Of a stretch of 64,000 bases of DNA, positions 15,873 through 25,033 are shown in pieces. Source of the stretch: Streptomyces xanthochromogenes (lineage in GTDB: Bacteria; Actinomycetota; Actinomycetes; Streptomycetales; Streptomycetaceae); assembly GCF_014650455.1 (NCBI RefSeq), contig NZ_BMUZ01000020.1:1-64000 (forward strand), written 5' to 3'. The translations under genes were made by a program, and so were the position numbers. The notes beneath the pieces are model-generated. The model was not told the origin of the DNA. It made no database searches and saw nothing but the letters and a program-made list of their open reading frames with translations. Within the stretch, counting starts at the first letter, position 1, and every line of letters begins with the position of its first letter.

Positions 15873-17317
15873 TGGAGACGACGACCTACGAGGGCCGCCG
15901 TCAGATGGACAAGGTCACGGCGCGTGCGGCGGCCACCCAGGCCGAGGCCACGGGGCGCCGCACCAACGCCCTGGCGGACATCGAGATCTCCGAGGCCCGC
16001 GACAAGGCCGCCGAGCGCAAGGACCTGCGCAAGGAGGCCGCGAAGACGAAGAAGCTGGAGGAGAAGGCCAAGCGGCGCGAGAAGCGGGCCGCGGCCCGCA
16101 AGGCCCGCAACGAGCGGATGGCGGCCGCGATCGGCCAGCCGATGCCGTGGGTGATGATCGTGGTGATCACCTCCATCTCGTTCGCGTTCCCCGGCCAGTT
16201 CTCCGCAGTGGTCGACCTCGGTGTGTTCTGGGTCCTGGCGCTGCTGGTGCCGGTCTTCGTCGAGGGCGCGACCTGGGCGATGTCGTGGCTGCGCAAGTGG
16301 GCGGTCGAGAACGACAAGCCCGCGAAGCTGTACGCGGTGATGCAGTGGACGTTCGCCACCATCGCGGCCGCGCTCAACGCCTGGCACCACGCGGACAAGC
16401 CCGAACTCGCGGTCGTCTTCGCCGCGTCGTCGCTGTTCGGCGTCGGGGTGTTCGAGGTCTACCTCCACTCCCAGATGCACCGCGTCGGCGGGCGCAGCGC
16501 GGAGGAGATCCGGATCGCGCTGCTGCGGCGGATCAAGCATCCGCGCGTCGTGCGCCGGGCCGCATGGCTGCGCACGGCGACGATGCCGCCCCTGTCGGAA
16601 GCGGAGGCGTGGGACCGGGCCTGGCGTCAGGTGCACGGCGCCGAGCCGGGCGTGACCGAGGGCATTCTCCAACGGTTCGGCAAGCGCGCGGGCAAGGTCG
16701 CCGGTCTCGTTGAGAAGCACGACGAGCTGAGGCCCACGGCGTCGCTCGCGATGTTCGACCCGCCCGCCGAGCCGGTGCGCGAGATGGCCGCCGGCGAGGG
16801 CTGGATGATCGACCCCACGGCCATCGGAAAGATCCTCGCGGACCCCGCGAACGCGCTCAGCGCGAACCGCGCAAAGGCATCCGCCGCGAAGATCAAAAAA
16901 GACGCCGAGGTCCCCGCTGGAGAGGCCTCACAGAGCCCGCGCGCGGCCCGCACGCGTGCAATGAACGAGCAGGTCAAGCCCAACAACCCCCCCTCTGCGC
17001 GGGGCCGTCAGAAGAGCATTGACGAGGGTGCCGCGAAGCAGGGTCGCGCGGTCCGCACGCTCGCTGCGGAGACCGCCCGCGCGGCCACCCCGGAACAGGC
17101 CGAGGCCGAGAAGCAGGCGGCCCGCGAGTGGGTCCTCGCGCGGCTCCGCGTGGAGCACGAGACGGGCTGGAAGGACGTGCAGCGGTACTTCGAGAAGGAG
17201 GTGCCGGAGCAGCGGCTGCGGGTGCTGCGCGGAGAGACCTGGTGCCGCGCGCGGATCAAGGAAGCCGAGCGCGAGCACAACGGCGACCCGGTCCTGCACC
17301 TGGCCGCGACCAGCTGA
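15872..17317 (+). CDS. Spd-like multi-pass membrane protein with coiled coil
   Basis: 481 residues from ATG 15872. The first ~85 residues are a highly charged coiled coil (KKLEEKAKRREKRAAARKAR). Four transmembrane helices follow (about 90-200), starting VMIVVITSISFAFPGQFSA and including LGVFWVLALLVPVFVEGA, an arrangement like DUF2637/SpdB proteins. The C-terminal ~250 residues are soluble and helical. Probably a membrane partner of TraB in intramycelial spread. Confidence 0.7.
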   Translation: METTTYEGRRQMDKVTARAAATQAEATGRRTNALADIEISEARDKAAERKDLRKEAAKTKKLEEKAKRREKRAAARKARNERMAAAIGQPMPWVMIVVITSISFAFPGQFSAVVDLGVFWVLALLVPVFVEGATWAMSWLRKWAVENDKPAKLYAVMQWTFATIAAALNAWHHADKPELAVVFAASSLFGVGVFEVYLHSQMHRVGGRSAEEIRIALLRRIKHPRVVRRAAWLRTATMPPLSEAEAWDRAWRQVHGAEPGVTEGILQRFGKRAGKVAGLVEKHDELRPTASLAMFDPPAEPVREMAAGEGWMIDPTAIGKILADPANALSANRAKASAAKIKKDAEVPAGEASQSPRAARTRAMNEQVKPNNPPSARGRQKSIDEGAAKQGRAVRTLAAETARAATPEQAEAEKQAAREWVLARLRVEHETGWKDVQRYFEKEVPEQRLRVLRGETWCRARIKEAEREHNGDPVLHLAATS

Positions 17318-17331
17318 CACGCGGACCAAAT

Positions 17332-17360
17332 ACCGGAGTCTGTAAGTCTGTGACTCCCGG
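17332..17360. repeat. Dispersed GGAGTCTGTGACTCCCGG motif
   Basis: ACCGGAGTCTGTAAGTCTGTG plus ACTCCCGG downstream of the Spd-like gene; this copy has a doubled GTCTGT. One member of the intergenic family also at 639, 5708, 8839, 10262 and 21335. Confidence 0.6.
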
Positions 17361-17490
17361 ACTCACGAAATCCCGTAGTGCCGGGTTCTGAACACCAACC
17401 GAAGAGTGCGAGACAGGGCCGGTCCCTCACCGACCAAGACGATGGCCGTCCCCGTCTCGCCACCCACCCCCAGAAGGAGGCGATTCCAGC

Positions 17491-19854
17491 ATGACCGAGA
17501 CCGACGAGCGGACCGCGAAGACCGGCCGCGACGAGCCTATGGCGAAGGTGATCCGGCTGCCCTTTATTGAGGACGAGCCCGAGGTCTCTGACATCACGGC
17601 GCCCGAGCCCGCCCCGCCGGCGGCCCGCGTCGACATGACCAAGCCCGCGGCCGCGCCAGTCGAAGGACGGGTGATCCCGGCCCGCGAGTGGGAGCTGGGG
17701 GAGGACGCGGAGGGTGACGCGCCCTGGATTCACCCGACGCTCCGCACCCCCGAGGGCCGCACCGCCCGGCGCGCCTACGTCCAGCGCCAGGCCCGGCGCA
17801 GGGTCCGCCGGTGGGCGTCGCGGCAGTGGACACCGCGCGGCATCGTCCCCACCACGATCCGCGGCGGGGTGCGCGTGCAGCGCTGGGTGCGCGGGGTCGA
17901 GGGCCAGAACGCGGACGCCGCCAAGCAGCGTGCCGAGATGCTCGCGGTGGAGGCGACGCGGGCCGCCCGCCGGGCCCAGTTCGCGTTGCTCCAGCGGGAC
18001 GCGAAGAAGAAGGCGGCCGACGTCGCGCAGCAGGAGTCGTCGATGGCCCTGGTCCAGGCGACCGCCGCGGTCTCCACGGCCCGCGTCAAGATTCTCCAGC
18101 GGGTGGCGGCCGCGTACCTGCCAATGGCAGGGATCGACGCCGCCGGGTTCGTGTTCATGGACGGCCTGATCGGTCTGGGTGCCGGGGCGCTCGTCAACCT
18201 CGCGGTGCTGGCCCGCGTCGGGCGCCGCCCCGACATGTCGCCGGAGGAGCTGGAGGAGCTGGAGCGCGCCGAGGCCGGTCTGCCGGACCGCTTCGAGATG
18301 GGCATGACGCCGCGGGCCTTCGAGGCGATGCTGCACGAGGCGCTGACCAAGGAGATCGGTATCGCTGTCCACTCCTTGCAGATCTTCCCGCGCAACTGGG
18401 GCTTTGAGATCCAGATCGTGCTGAAGAACCAGACACCGGAGAAGCTGTCCGACAACCTTGCTCTGCTGGAGGCGTGCCTGCCGGGCGTCCGCACGAATTC
18501 GGCTCTCTTGCAGCAGTCCGCCAAGGCCCGTAATGAATGCGTGCTGCGTATTCCGGGGGATGACCCGTGGAAGGCCGTTCCGGAACTGCCGTACCGGGCG
18601 CCGAAGTCGGTCACCACGCACGAATTGCACAAGGCGCAGTTCGGTGCCGACATGTCGGGCCGTCCCCTGGCCCTTCCGGGCAAGCGGACCAGCGCCGCGT
18701 ACATCGGCAAGTCCCGCTCGGGGAAGTCGACGATGCTGCGTGCCCGCCTGGACGCGCTCACCGCGACCAGTGACCGGATCATCGTCGGTATCGACCTCGG
18801 TTCCTACGGCTCGGGATTCGGCCCGTACCGCAAGTGCATGTCTGCCGTCGCCCGGACGCCGAAGGAGGCCCGCGTTGTTCTGGAGTGGGCCCTCGCGGTG
18901 GGAATGGGTCGGCCGAAGCTCTTTGACCGGCTGGGAATGGGTCTGAATTGGGAATCCAGCCCGGAGCGACCCGGAATTACCGTCGTTATCGACGAATTTC
19001 CGGCTCTGGTGATGGCCGCCAAGAGTGAGACCTTCCCCGAGCCCGAGGAGGGCGAGGAGAAGCCGCTCCGCCTGGACGAGCTGGTCAAGCAGATCAACCT
19101 CACCTCGCTGAAGTCCGACGTGGGCGTGGAGATCGCCTCGCAGGGCGTCACCCGCGACCGGGTGGGCGCGAACATGTGGCTGGCCGAACTCCCGGTCCAG
19201 GTCATGTGCGCGTGCGACAAGGACGACATCGTGCAGATCGCCGGCGGCGGCGCGATGGCCCAGGGGTGGCGGCCGGACCGGCTGCTGCCCGCGATGGGCG
19301 ACGCCGTCAACGACGCCTCCGTGGCGTACGTGATGGCGGGCGGCGACTACTGCGAGCCGATCCCGTACCGGGCCTGCATCACCAGCGACGACGAGGCCGA
19401 CCGCCGGGCCGCCGAGCGGGCCGCGGCCGGGATGTGCGAGCTGGACGCCGCATCGAAGGCCTTCGCCCCCGGCGTCGTTCTGCCGAACCCCGGCGGCGGC
19501 GACCCGTGGGACGGCGACGAGGACGAGGCCGAGGAGGAGACGCTGCCGGTCCTCCTCCAGGTGATCCGCTCGATCTACCGGTCCCTCGGTGACCCGAGCG
19601 GCCTGACGGAGGACGAGCTGTTCGACGCCCTGCACGAGGTCCAGCCCGAGACGTGGGACCTGGAGAAGTTCGCCACCGGCGACGGCCCGTCGATGACCAA
19701 GGGCGCCGTCCTGGCCCTGGTGCTCGACAAGGTCCTCGCCCCGCGGGGTCAGAAGTGGGCCAAGGAGACCTTCCGGCCGAAGGGCTCCAAGCAGACCAAG
19801 GGCTACCGCCTGCTCGACCTCAAGAGGCTCACCGGCGAGGCCGACGGGCGCTGA
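17491..19854 (+). CDS. traB: TraB-type FtsK/SpoIIIE DNA translocase
   Basis: 787 residues from ATG 17491 after a GGAGG-type site. Predicted order: charged N-terminus, one or two weak membrane segments around residues 208-245 (AAYLPMAGIDAAGFVFMDGL), a motor domain with Walker A GKSRSGKS (406-413) and Walker B VVIDEF (D501, E502), and a C-terminal basic winged helix (about 740-787) like the FtsK gamma domain that reads clt. In Streptomyces one such hexamer moves double-stranded plasmid DNA between hyphae without a relaxase. It is the last gene of the Spd operon and is followed by a candidate clt region. Confidence 0.85.
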   Translation: MTETDERTAKTGRDEPMAKVIRLPFIEDEPEVSDITAPEPAPPAARVDMTKPAAAPVEGRVIPAREWELGEDAEGDAPWIHPTLRTPEGRTARRAYVQRQARRRVRRWASRQWTPRGIVPTTIRGGVRVQRWVRGVEGQNADAAKQRAEMLAVEATRAARRAQFALLQRDAKKKAADVAQQESSMALVQATAAVSTARVKILQRVAAAYLPMAGIDAAGFVFMDGLIGLGAGALVNLAVLARVGRRPDMSPEELEELERAEAGLPDRFEMGMTPRAFEAMLHEALTKEIGIAVHSLQIFPRNWGFEIQIVLKNQTPEKLSDNLALLEACLPGVRTNSALLQQSAKARNECVLRIPGDDPWKAVPELPYRAPKSVTTHELHKAQFGADMSGRPLALPGKRTSAAYIGKSRSGKSTMLRARLDALTATSDRIIVGIDLGSYGSGFGPYRKCMSAVARTPKEARVVLEWALAVGMGRPKLFDRLGMGLNWESSPERPGITVVIDEFPALVMAAKSETFPEPEEGEEKPLRLDELVKQINLTSLKSDVGVEIASQGVTRDRVGANMWLAELPVQVMCACDKDDIVQIAGGGAMAQGWRPDRLLPAMGDAVNDASVAYVMAGGDYCEPIPYRACITSDDEADRRAAERAAAGMCELDAASKAFAPGVVLPNPGGGDPWDGDEDEAEEETLPVLLQVIRSIYRSLGDPSGLTEDELFDALHEVQPETWDLEKFATGDGPSMTKGAVLALVLDKVLAPRGQKWAKETFRPKGSKQTKGYRLLDLKRLTGEADGR

Positions 19855-19861
19855 TCCGCTT

Positions 19862-20000
19862 CCGGAACACCAGGAAACATGCAGGTCAGCGAGGGGGAAC
19901 CAGCCCGGAACAGGGCCGGAACCCCCGCCCCGGGCCGGAACACGTTCCCCTCCCCGGACCCCGTTCCCGACCTGTTCCGAGCCCCTGACCTGCACGTTTC
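19862..20000. other. Candidate clt locus: CCGGAAC repeats inside a 17-bp inverted repeat
   Basis: CCGGAAC occurs at 19862, 19905, 19916 and 19935, with GTTCC-type complements to 19980. GGAAACATGCAGGTCAG (about 19873-19889) is mirrored by CTGACCTGCACGTTTCC (about 19985-20001) with one mismatch. clt loci of TraB plasmids are short-repeat clusters at the 3' end of traB, exactly where this lies. Confidence 0.6.
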
Positions 20001-20058
20001 CCCTAGTTCCGCCGCTGTTACGTCCGGAAGATCACGAATGTTCCCCGGAGGAGATCCG

Positions 20059-21312
20059 ATGCCGATCAGCCCGTGGCGGGCCCTCAGCCCCGACAACGGT
20101 GATCACTACCTGGCCTTCGAGCGCCGCTTCCGCTACGTCGTCGAGGACCCCGAGCACACGTGGCGCCGGGTGTGGATTCCGACCGTGCTGGCCTGCCCGG
20201 TGTGCGAGGCGGACACCGGCCTGCGGCTGGCCTTCAAGACCGGCATGGACGCCGCGGTGGAGGCCGCCTGCGGGATCGGGCACACCTGGGTCGAGCCCCG
20301 CGTCGCCGTCGTGCAGTGGATGGCGTACTGCCGCTTGCGCGCCGGGCAGCAGGAATCCGGCTGGCTGTGGCTGGTCGAGGCCGGTTACGGCGAGGAGCCG
20401 CCCCCGCCGATCGACTACGCCAAGGAGATCCGCCAGGGCGCGGCCGCAGTCACCAAGCATGTCCGGCGCAAGGCCAAGGCGAAGGTCCGCCGGGAGATCC
20501 GCAAGGCCAGGAAGAAGGTCGGCAGGCGGGTGCGCAACGAGGCGATGCGCCCGGTGGCCGCCGTCCTGCGCATGGCCTGGGCGATGCAGGCCGGGGGCGT
20601 CGAGCCGGTCACAGCCTCCCGACGGCGTCCGGCAGAGCCGAAGCTCCCGAAGACGCCGCCGGTCTCCGCCTACCGCAAGGCGTACGGCATGCAAGCCGCC
20701 ACCAAAGGACCGAAATGCCTGGTCTGCGAGGACTCGGGGCGTATCACTGGCCCTGGCGTCTCCGTCCCCTGTACCGAATGCCGCGGGACCGTGAAAGCGA
20801 CCACGGCAGCCGCCGTTGTCGCGGAGACCGCCAAGCGAGTCGCCGCTTTCGACGAGCGCGCGGCAGAAAGGGCCGTCACCCACGAGAAGGCGGCCGAAGG
20901 GCGGGCCGCAGCCAGGGAACTGGCCGCGGCCCGGGAACTGGCCGTGCAGAAGGAGAAGGCCGCGGCCCAGGAGCGTGTCTCTGCCAGCAAGCAGGCCGCC
21001 GCCGAGGAACGGATTGCAGCTGAACAGACCCCCACCGGGAAGCAGGCCCCCGCGCGGAAGCAGGCCCCTGCCCGGAGGAAGGCAGTCCAAAAGCGGGGCG
21101 GCTCGAAGCCTGTGACCACTGCAAGCCCGGCGGCCGCGCCGGCCGCGCGCAGCGCGGTCGACATCGTCGTCGACGAGCACGGCCGCGTGGTCAGCTCCAG
21201 CCGCCCCCTGACGCCCGACGAGGTCAAGCAGGTCCGCACGGCCGTGGAGAAGGCGGTCGATGTCGCGGCGGCGGTGGCCGCGGCTGCCTTCGAGACCGCC
21301 TCCGACGATTAG
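20059..21312 (+). CDS. Hypothetical protein with DnaJ-like zinc finger
   Basis: 417 residues from ATG 20059 (GGAGG upstream). N-terminal domain with a CPVC pair and Trp-rich helices. Around residue 220 there is a CLVCEDSGRI and later CTECRG pattern like half a DnaJ zinc finger. Then a long Ala/Glu/Lys coiled coil with repeats, and a helical C-terminus. It is the first gene after TraB and possibly part of the transfer region. Function unknown. Confidence 0.6.
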   Translation: MPISPWRALSPDNGDHYLAFERRFRYVVEDPEHTWRRVWIPTVLACPVCEADTGLRLAFKTGMDAAVEAACGIGHTWVEPRVAVVQWMAYCRLRAGQQESGWLWLVEAGYGEEPPPPIDYAKEIRQGAAAVTKHVRRKAKAKVRREIRKARKKVGRRVRNEAMRPVAAVLRMAWAMQAGGVEPVTASRRRPAEPKLPKTPPVSAYRKAYGMQAATKGPKCLVCEDSGRITGPGVSVPCTECRGTVKATTAAAVVAETAKRVAAFDERAAERAVTHEKAAEGRAAARELAAARELAVQKEKAAAQERVSASKQAAAEERIAAEQTPTGKQAPARKQAPARRKAVQKRGGSKPVTTASPAAAPAARSAVDIVVDEHGRVVSSSRPLTPDEVKQVRTAVEKAVDVAAAVAAAAFETASDD

Positions 21313-21334
21313 CCCCAGGCGCTGCCGCTGAACC

Positions 21335-21356
21335 CCGGACTCTGTAACTCCGGCAC
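21335..21356. repeat. Dispersed CCGGACTCTGTAACTCCGG motif
   Basis: Inverted-repeat variant of the GAGTCTGTGACT family between the genes ending at 21312 and starting at 21438. May double as a terminator. Confidence 0.55.
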
Positions 21357-21437
21357 TTCGGAAGTAACAGGGTCCGGGACTCGGCGGGAGCATCTGGTCA
21401 GTCCCGACCGGATTCCGTCTGACGAAGGAGCCACCCC

Positions 21438-21827
21438 GTGAACGTCGCTGCCAAGCTCACCGCCCTCGCCGCCCGCCTCACCGGCAGGGCCTGGGCGCAC
21501 GAGACCACCGAGCAGCTCGTCGCCGCACTCGACCAGCAGATCGAGCGGCTGACCGACGAGCGCGTGCCGGAGCACCTGGCCGGCGCCGCAAGCCTCAGCA
21601 GCCCGGCCGCCTACCAGCCCGGCCTGATCGACCTGCGCGCCGACGCTTACGACATGGCCGTCTACCTGGACGCGCTCACCACCGCCGCCGTGGCGCTCGG
21701 CGACGCCGACCTCGCCGACGCCTTGGTCGAGGCGGGCGAGTCCGCGCACGAACTCGTCACCCGCCTCGCGGTCGCCGCCCACGCCACGATCCCCGCCCCG
21801 GCCGTCCCGGTCGCTGATGCAGCCTGA
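21438..21827 (+). CDS. Hypothetical helical protein
   Basis: 129 residues from GTG 21438 with AAGGAG upstream. Entirely helical (TEQLVAALDQQIERLTDERV; ADAYDMAVYLDALTTAAVAL). No family recognised. It is followed by a low-GC operator region, so it ends its transcription unit. Confidence 0.55.
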   Translation: MNVAAKLTALAARLTGRAWAHETTEQLVAALDQQIERLTDERVPEHLAGAASLSSPAAYQPGLIDLRADAYDMAVYLDALTTAAVALGDADLADALVEAGESAHELVTRLAVAAHATIPAPAVPVADAA

Positions 21828-21843
21828 CCAGCGAAAACAAAAA

Positions 21844-21896
21844 GATGCCTACAAATGGTGGGCACACGCTAGACAGGCCTACAAAAAGTAGGCATT
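21844..21896. promoter_or_regulatory. Paired TGCCTAC-N5-GTAGGCA operators
   Basis: TGCCTACAAATGGTGGGCA (21846-21864, imperfect) and GCCTACAAAAAGTAGGC (21878-21894, perfect) start 32 bp apart in an A-rich patch upstream of the gene at 21950. Probable promoter with operators. Confidence 0.6.
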
Positions 21897-21949
21897 CTGA
21901 GAGTGCGGCACCGACCACGGGCCGCATCCGACGGGAAGGATCCCCGCTC

Positions 21950-22501
21950 ATGACCGCGATCCAGCACCTCAACTCCCGCGACCTCCACGGCCGCGCCCTC
22001 CGGGCCCGGCGCCTCACCGTCCGCGTCCTGCGCCTGGTGGGCATCCACGCCGGGAACGTCACCATCGGCGCCATCTACGCCGCTGTCATCGCCTGGATGG
22101 TCAACGACGTCGTCGAGTTCACCACCGTCCTCAACATCACCTCCAACAGGGTCATCCTGCTGATCCTGGCCGCGTGGGGGACCACTCAGCTGATCAGGGC
22201 GGCCGCATACGACATCGCCGACCGGGTGGACCCCGACCGTCGCGACAGCGACGACCTGTGGGACGTCGCCGCCGCCCTCAGGGCCAATGCCCAGGACATC
22301 ACCAACGGCGCGGACTACGACGAGATCCGGCTCGCGCTCCAAACCAGCGAGGTCCTGCCCGCCCTGCACGGACTGACTGCGCGGCTGCGCGGTGCGTATG
22401 CCCAGGACGGCGAGATGGAGGAGGCGTCCGCGCTCAGCGACACCACCGCCCTGATCCGCGCCGCCGCCGAGTCGCTGGGACACCGCGAACTCAGCGAGTG
22501 A
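21950..22501 (+). CDS. Two-helix membrane protein
   Basis: 183 residues from ATG 21950 (GGGAAGGA upstream). Transmembrane helices about 36-52 (NVTIGAIYAAVIAWMV) and 66-82 (RVILLILAAWGTTQLI), then a ~95-residue helical cytoplasmic domain. It starts a plus-strand series of small genes extending to 29.6 kb. Unknown function. Confidence 0.6.
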   Translation: MTAIQHLNSRDLHGRALRARRLTVRVLRLVGIHAGNVTIGAIYAAVIAWMVNDVVEFTTVLNITSNRVILLILAAWGTTQLIRAAAYDIADRVDPDRRDSDDLWDVAAALRANAQDITNGADYDEIRLALQTSEVLPALHGLTARLRGAYAQDGEMEEASALSDTTALIRAAAESLGHRELSE

Positions 22502-22621
22502 CTTCGCCCCGGGGCGGCCGCCATCCCGGCCAAGGAACTCCGGCCGCCCCGGGCCCCGAACCCGCTCCAGAACGGAGCAGGAGGAGAACCCATCCTCCCC
22601 CATCCCGAAGGAGCCCCCGAC

Positions 22622-22903
22622 ATGTCCAAGCCCGACACCGACAAGGCCGCCGAGGCCCGGCGCGTACAGCAGGTCCAGCAGCGCCTGGCGGCAGCGAAGA
22701 CCACCCGCGACCTGCGCAAGGCCGACGCCGAGTTCGACTTCTGGGCCGACGTCGCCGCCGCGATCGACAGCGGCGAGGTCAAGCAGACCGAGGCCTGCGA
22801 CGCCATCGGCTTCAAGCGCGAGTACGTGCGCCGCCAACTGATCGAACACCGCGCCCAGGCCGAGGCCCGGGCCACGACCCACACCCCCGACTCCACCGAC
22901 TGA
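22622..22903 (+). CDS. Small HTH-like protein
   Basis: 93 residues. A charged N-terminal helix, then VKQTEACDAIGFKREYVRRQ, which reads as a helix-turn-helix. Possibly DNA-binding. Start ATG 22622 follows AAGGAG. Family not recognised. Confidence 0.55.
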   Translation: MSKPDTDKAAEARRVQQVQQRLAAAKTTRDLRKADAEFDFWADVAAAIDSGEVKQTEACDAIGFKREYVRRQLIEHRAQAEARATTHTPDSTD

Positions 22904-22923
22904 CCCGCCCGCGAGGAGCTCCG

Positions 22924-23571
22924 ATGTCCAAGCAGCCCCCGGCCCCCGGCCAGATGCCCGCACCGAAGAGTCCCGCCGAGTTCCTGAGCGAGCACCGCGC
23001 CTACGCGGGCACCACCGTGGCCGCCGGCACGCTGCTGACCCTGGCCCGGATCTGGAACGCCCAGGGTGCCGAGCACAGCGTCGGCGCCGCCGGGCTGATG
23101 CTGGCCTTCGGGGCCGCCTCCGGCTACCTCGCCGTCAAGAGCGACGAGGAGACCGCCAGCGCGGTGTTCTCGTCGATGGCCCTGACTTTCGGCGCCCTGT
23201 CGGTCGGCGTCTACTCCGACCCGATCGCCCCGGCGCTCATCATCTGGATCGTCGCCGTCATCGCGTCCAGCGTCCTGATCGCCCGCTCCCGCCGCGACGA
23301 CCGCCGCGTGGCCACCCAGCATGCCGCCGAGATGGCCGCGCTCAAGGTGGACCGCTCTGCGGACATCACTATCGCGGAGATCGACGCCAACTCCCGGATC
23401 GAGGTGGCCCGCCAGCAGTCCGCGGCGGCCGCCGCGATGGAGGAGGCCATCGCCCACCGCGCCGCGCTCGCCGACGGTCCGCTCGACCCGACCGGCATGC
23501 TCCGCGCTTCCGGCCAGCTCCCGCCCCTGCACGTCGTCAAGGACACCGACGACGAGCGCCGCACCGCCTGA
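22924..23571 (+). CDS. Multi-pass membrane protein with C-terminal helix
   Basis: 215 residues from ATG 22924 (GAGGAG upstream). About four transmembrane helices between residues 25 and 120 (for example GAAGLMLAFGAASGYLAV, ALIIWIVAVIASSVLIA), then a charged helix. Similar small membrane proteins surround TraB in Streptomyces plasmids. Unknown function. Confidence 0.6.
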   Translation: MSKQPPAPGQMPAPKSPAEFLSEHRAYAGTTVAAGTLLTLARIWNAQGAEHSVGAAGLMLAFGAASGYLAVKSDEETASAVFSSMALTFGALSVGVYSDPIAPALIIWIVAVIASSVLIARSRRDDRRVATQHAAEMAALKVDRSADITIAEIDANSRIEVARQQSAAAAAMEEAIAHRAALADGPLDPTGMLRASGQLPPLHVVKDTDDERRTA

Positions 23572-23666
23572 CCGGTAGCCCTAGGCCCGCGTCCCGCACG
23601 TGGGCCCTGGAGATCTGGCCAGCACGACCGCGCACCCACTCGTCCGTTCAACGTCTGGAGAACCCC

Positions 23667-24320
23667 GTGAAGATCCGACTGCCTTGGATGAGCCGTCTCG
23701 ACCGGAACCGTTGGAGGTCGGCGCAGGACCTCGGTCAGCTCGGAGGGCTCATGGCCCTCTGGCTGGAGGGGCACGTCGCCAGCTGGCCCGGCTACCAGCC
23801 CAACTGGGGCCCCGACGAGGAGACCCAGGAGCTGATCCCGACGCTCGCGGCCGCCAACCGCGCCGGGTACGTCACCATCGCCTCCCAGCCCGGCATCGGC
23901 CCCGTGGAGGGCTTCGACGGCCAGATCTGGCAGCAGAGGGCCGCCGTCGAGGGCTTCGTCCGCAACTACGACCTGCTGCGCGCCCTGGTCGACGCCGCCG
24001 AGAAGGCGGGCCTGGAGCACGAGATCGTCGACACGCTGGACACCGGCGAGCGGGGCATTGCCGTCACTCAGCGCGGCGGGAAGCCCTACACCACCTTCGG
24101 CGGCTACATGAGCCTCGCGGAGCTGCGGGACACGGTCTGGCGGGGTATCGGCCGCGGCGCCCTGGACGACGTCTTCCGCGCTGTGCGGGTCACGCTCGCC
24201 GCCCCCGAGTACGGAGCCGCCGCCGGCGAGAAGTTGTGGAGCGCCCTGAACGGTGTCATCGGGAAGCACGGCGACCCGGCGCTTCCGCACGGCACCGCCG
24301 ATGCCGGGACGGCGGCCTGA
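23667..24320 (+). CDS. DUF6919-like protein
   Basis: 217 residues from GTG 23667. The N-terminus (MSRLDRNRWRSAQDLGQLGG, then LWLEGHVASWPGY) matches the Streptomyces family named DUF6919, seen on plasmids, phages and chromosomes. The middle has IASQPG and an alpha/beta look. Function unknown. Confidence 0.65.
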   Translation: MKIRLPWMSRLDRNRWRSAQDLGQLGGLMALWLEGHVASWPGYQPNWGPDEETQELIPTLAAANRAGYVTIASQPGIGPVEGFDGQIWQQRAAVEGFVRNYDLLRALVDAAEKAGLEHEIVDTLDTGERGIAVTQRGGKPYTTFGGYMSLAELRDTVWRGIGRGALDDVFRAVRVTLAAPEYGAAAGEKLWSALNGVIGKHGDPALPHGTADAGTAA

Positions 24321-24415
24321 CGGCTGCCCGCGCCGCCCGGCCCGGGGGAGCGGGGCGGCAAGGGGAGCCGGGACAGCCCCGGTATCCGGAACAGAGCGAG
24401 AAGGAGGTGAACCTC

Positions 24416-24643
24416 ATGGCGCATTGGGCGGTTGAGATCCCGACCCGCACCCCGGGCGAGCACGAGCAGCCCCGGACCGGCGTCCAGTGGTTCACATACC
24501 CGGCGTCACGCTTCCCCGGCCGCGGCGACGTGGTCGAGAAGGTCCGCGAGGACGTCGACACCGAGGACGCGGTCCGGCACCGCAGCGGTGCCGTCGCCGA
24601 CGTCGACGCCATAAAGGTCGTCTGGCACGACGACCTGCTGTAG
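24416..24643 (+). CDS. Small hypothetical protein
   Basis: 75 residues from ATG 24416, preceded by AAGGAGGT. It contains WFTYPASRFPGRGDVVEKV and an acidic C-terminus. No family recognised; the strong ribosome binding site and its place in the gene row support it. Confidence 0.55.
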   Translation: MAHWAVEIPTRTPGEHEQPRTGVQWFTYPASRFPGRGDVVEKVREDVDTEDAVRHRSGAVADVDAIKVVWHDDLL

Positions 24644-24724
24644 ATCCGCCCCGGGGCGGGCGGCACCACGACCAAGCAGATCGCCCGCCCCGGGCCACCC
24701 GAACCCCCTGTAGAGGAAAGGGCA

Positions 24725-25033
24725 TTGCCCATCATGACCCAGAAGACAGGCGGAAAGACCCCGGTCATCTTGATTCAGCTGGCCGACCCGTCGGTGCCCT
24801 ACCCGGAGATGACCGGTGACGAGCCGTGCCGTCAGGACCCGGATTTCTGGTTCCCCGCGCACGGCGTGAACGCCGGTCCTCCCAAGGCGTTCTGCGTCGC
24901 CTGCCCGGTCCTGGACAACTGCCGGGCGTGGGCCCTGGCCAACCCCTACCTCGCCGCCGACGGCATCTGGGGCGGTATGAGCCACACCGAGCGCAACGCC
25001 TTACGCCGCAACGCGATGAGGCGGGCGGCATGA
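24725..25033 (+). CDS. WhiB-family Fe-S regulator
   Basis: 102 residues if TTG 24725 is used (GAGGAAAG at good spacing); ATG 24734 is an alternative. Four conserved cysteines (C35, C57, C60, C66) in the C-x21-C-x2-C-x5-C pattern would hold a 4Fe-4S cluster. GIWGG (80-84) and a basic tail (RNALRRNAMRR) complete the Wbl signature. Wbl proteins bind sigma factor region 4 and modulate transcription. ATGA overlap with the GGDEF-Lsr2 gene makes the pair a unit. Confidence 0.85.
   Translation: MPIMTQKTGGKTPVILIQLADPSVPYPEMTGDEPCRQDPDFWFPAHGVNAGPPKAFCVACPVLDNCRAWALANPYLAADGIWGGMSHTERNALRRNAMRRAA

Noticed and set aside
17008..19995. Very long minus-strand open frame opposite traB
   Set aside because: High-GC shadow frame. 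The plus-strand translation has clear FtsK motifs; the minus frame is Gly/Arg/Leu-rich with no motif or start signal.
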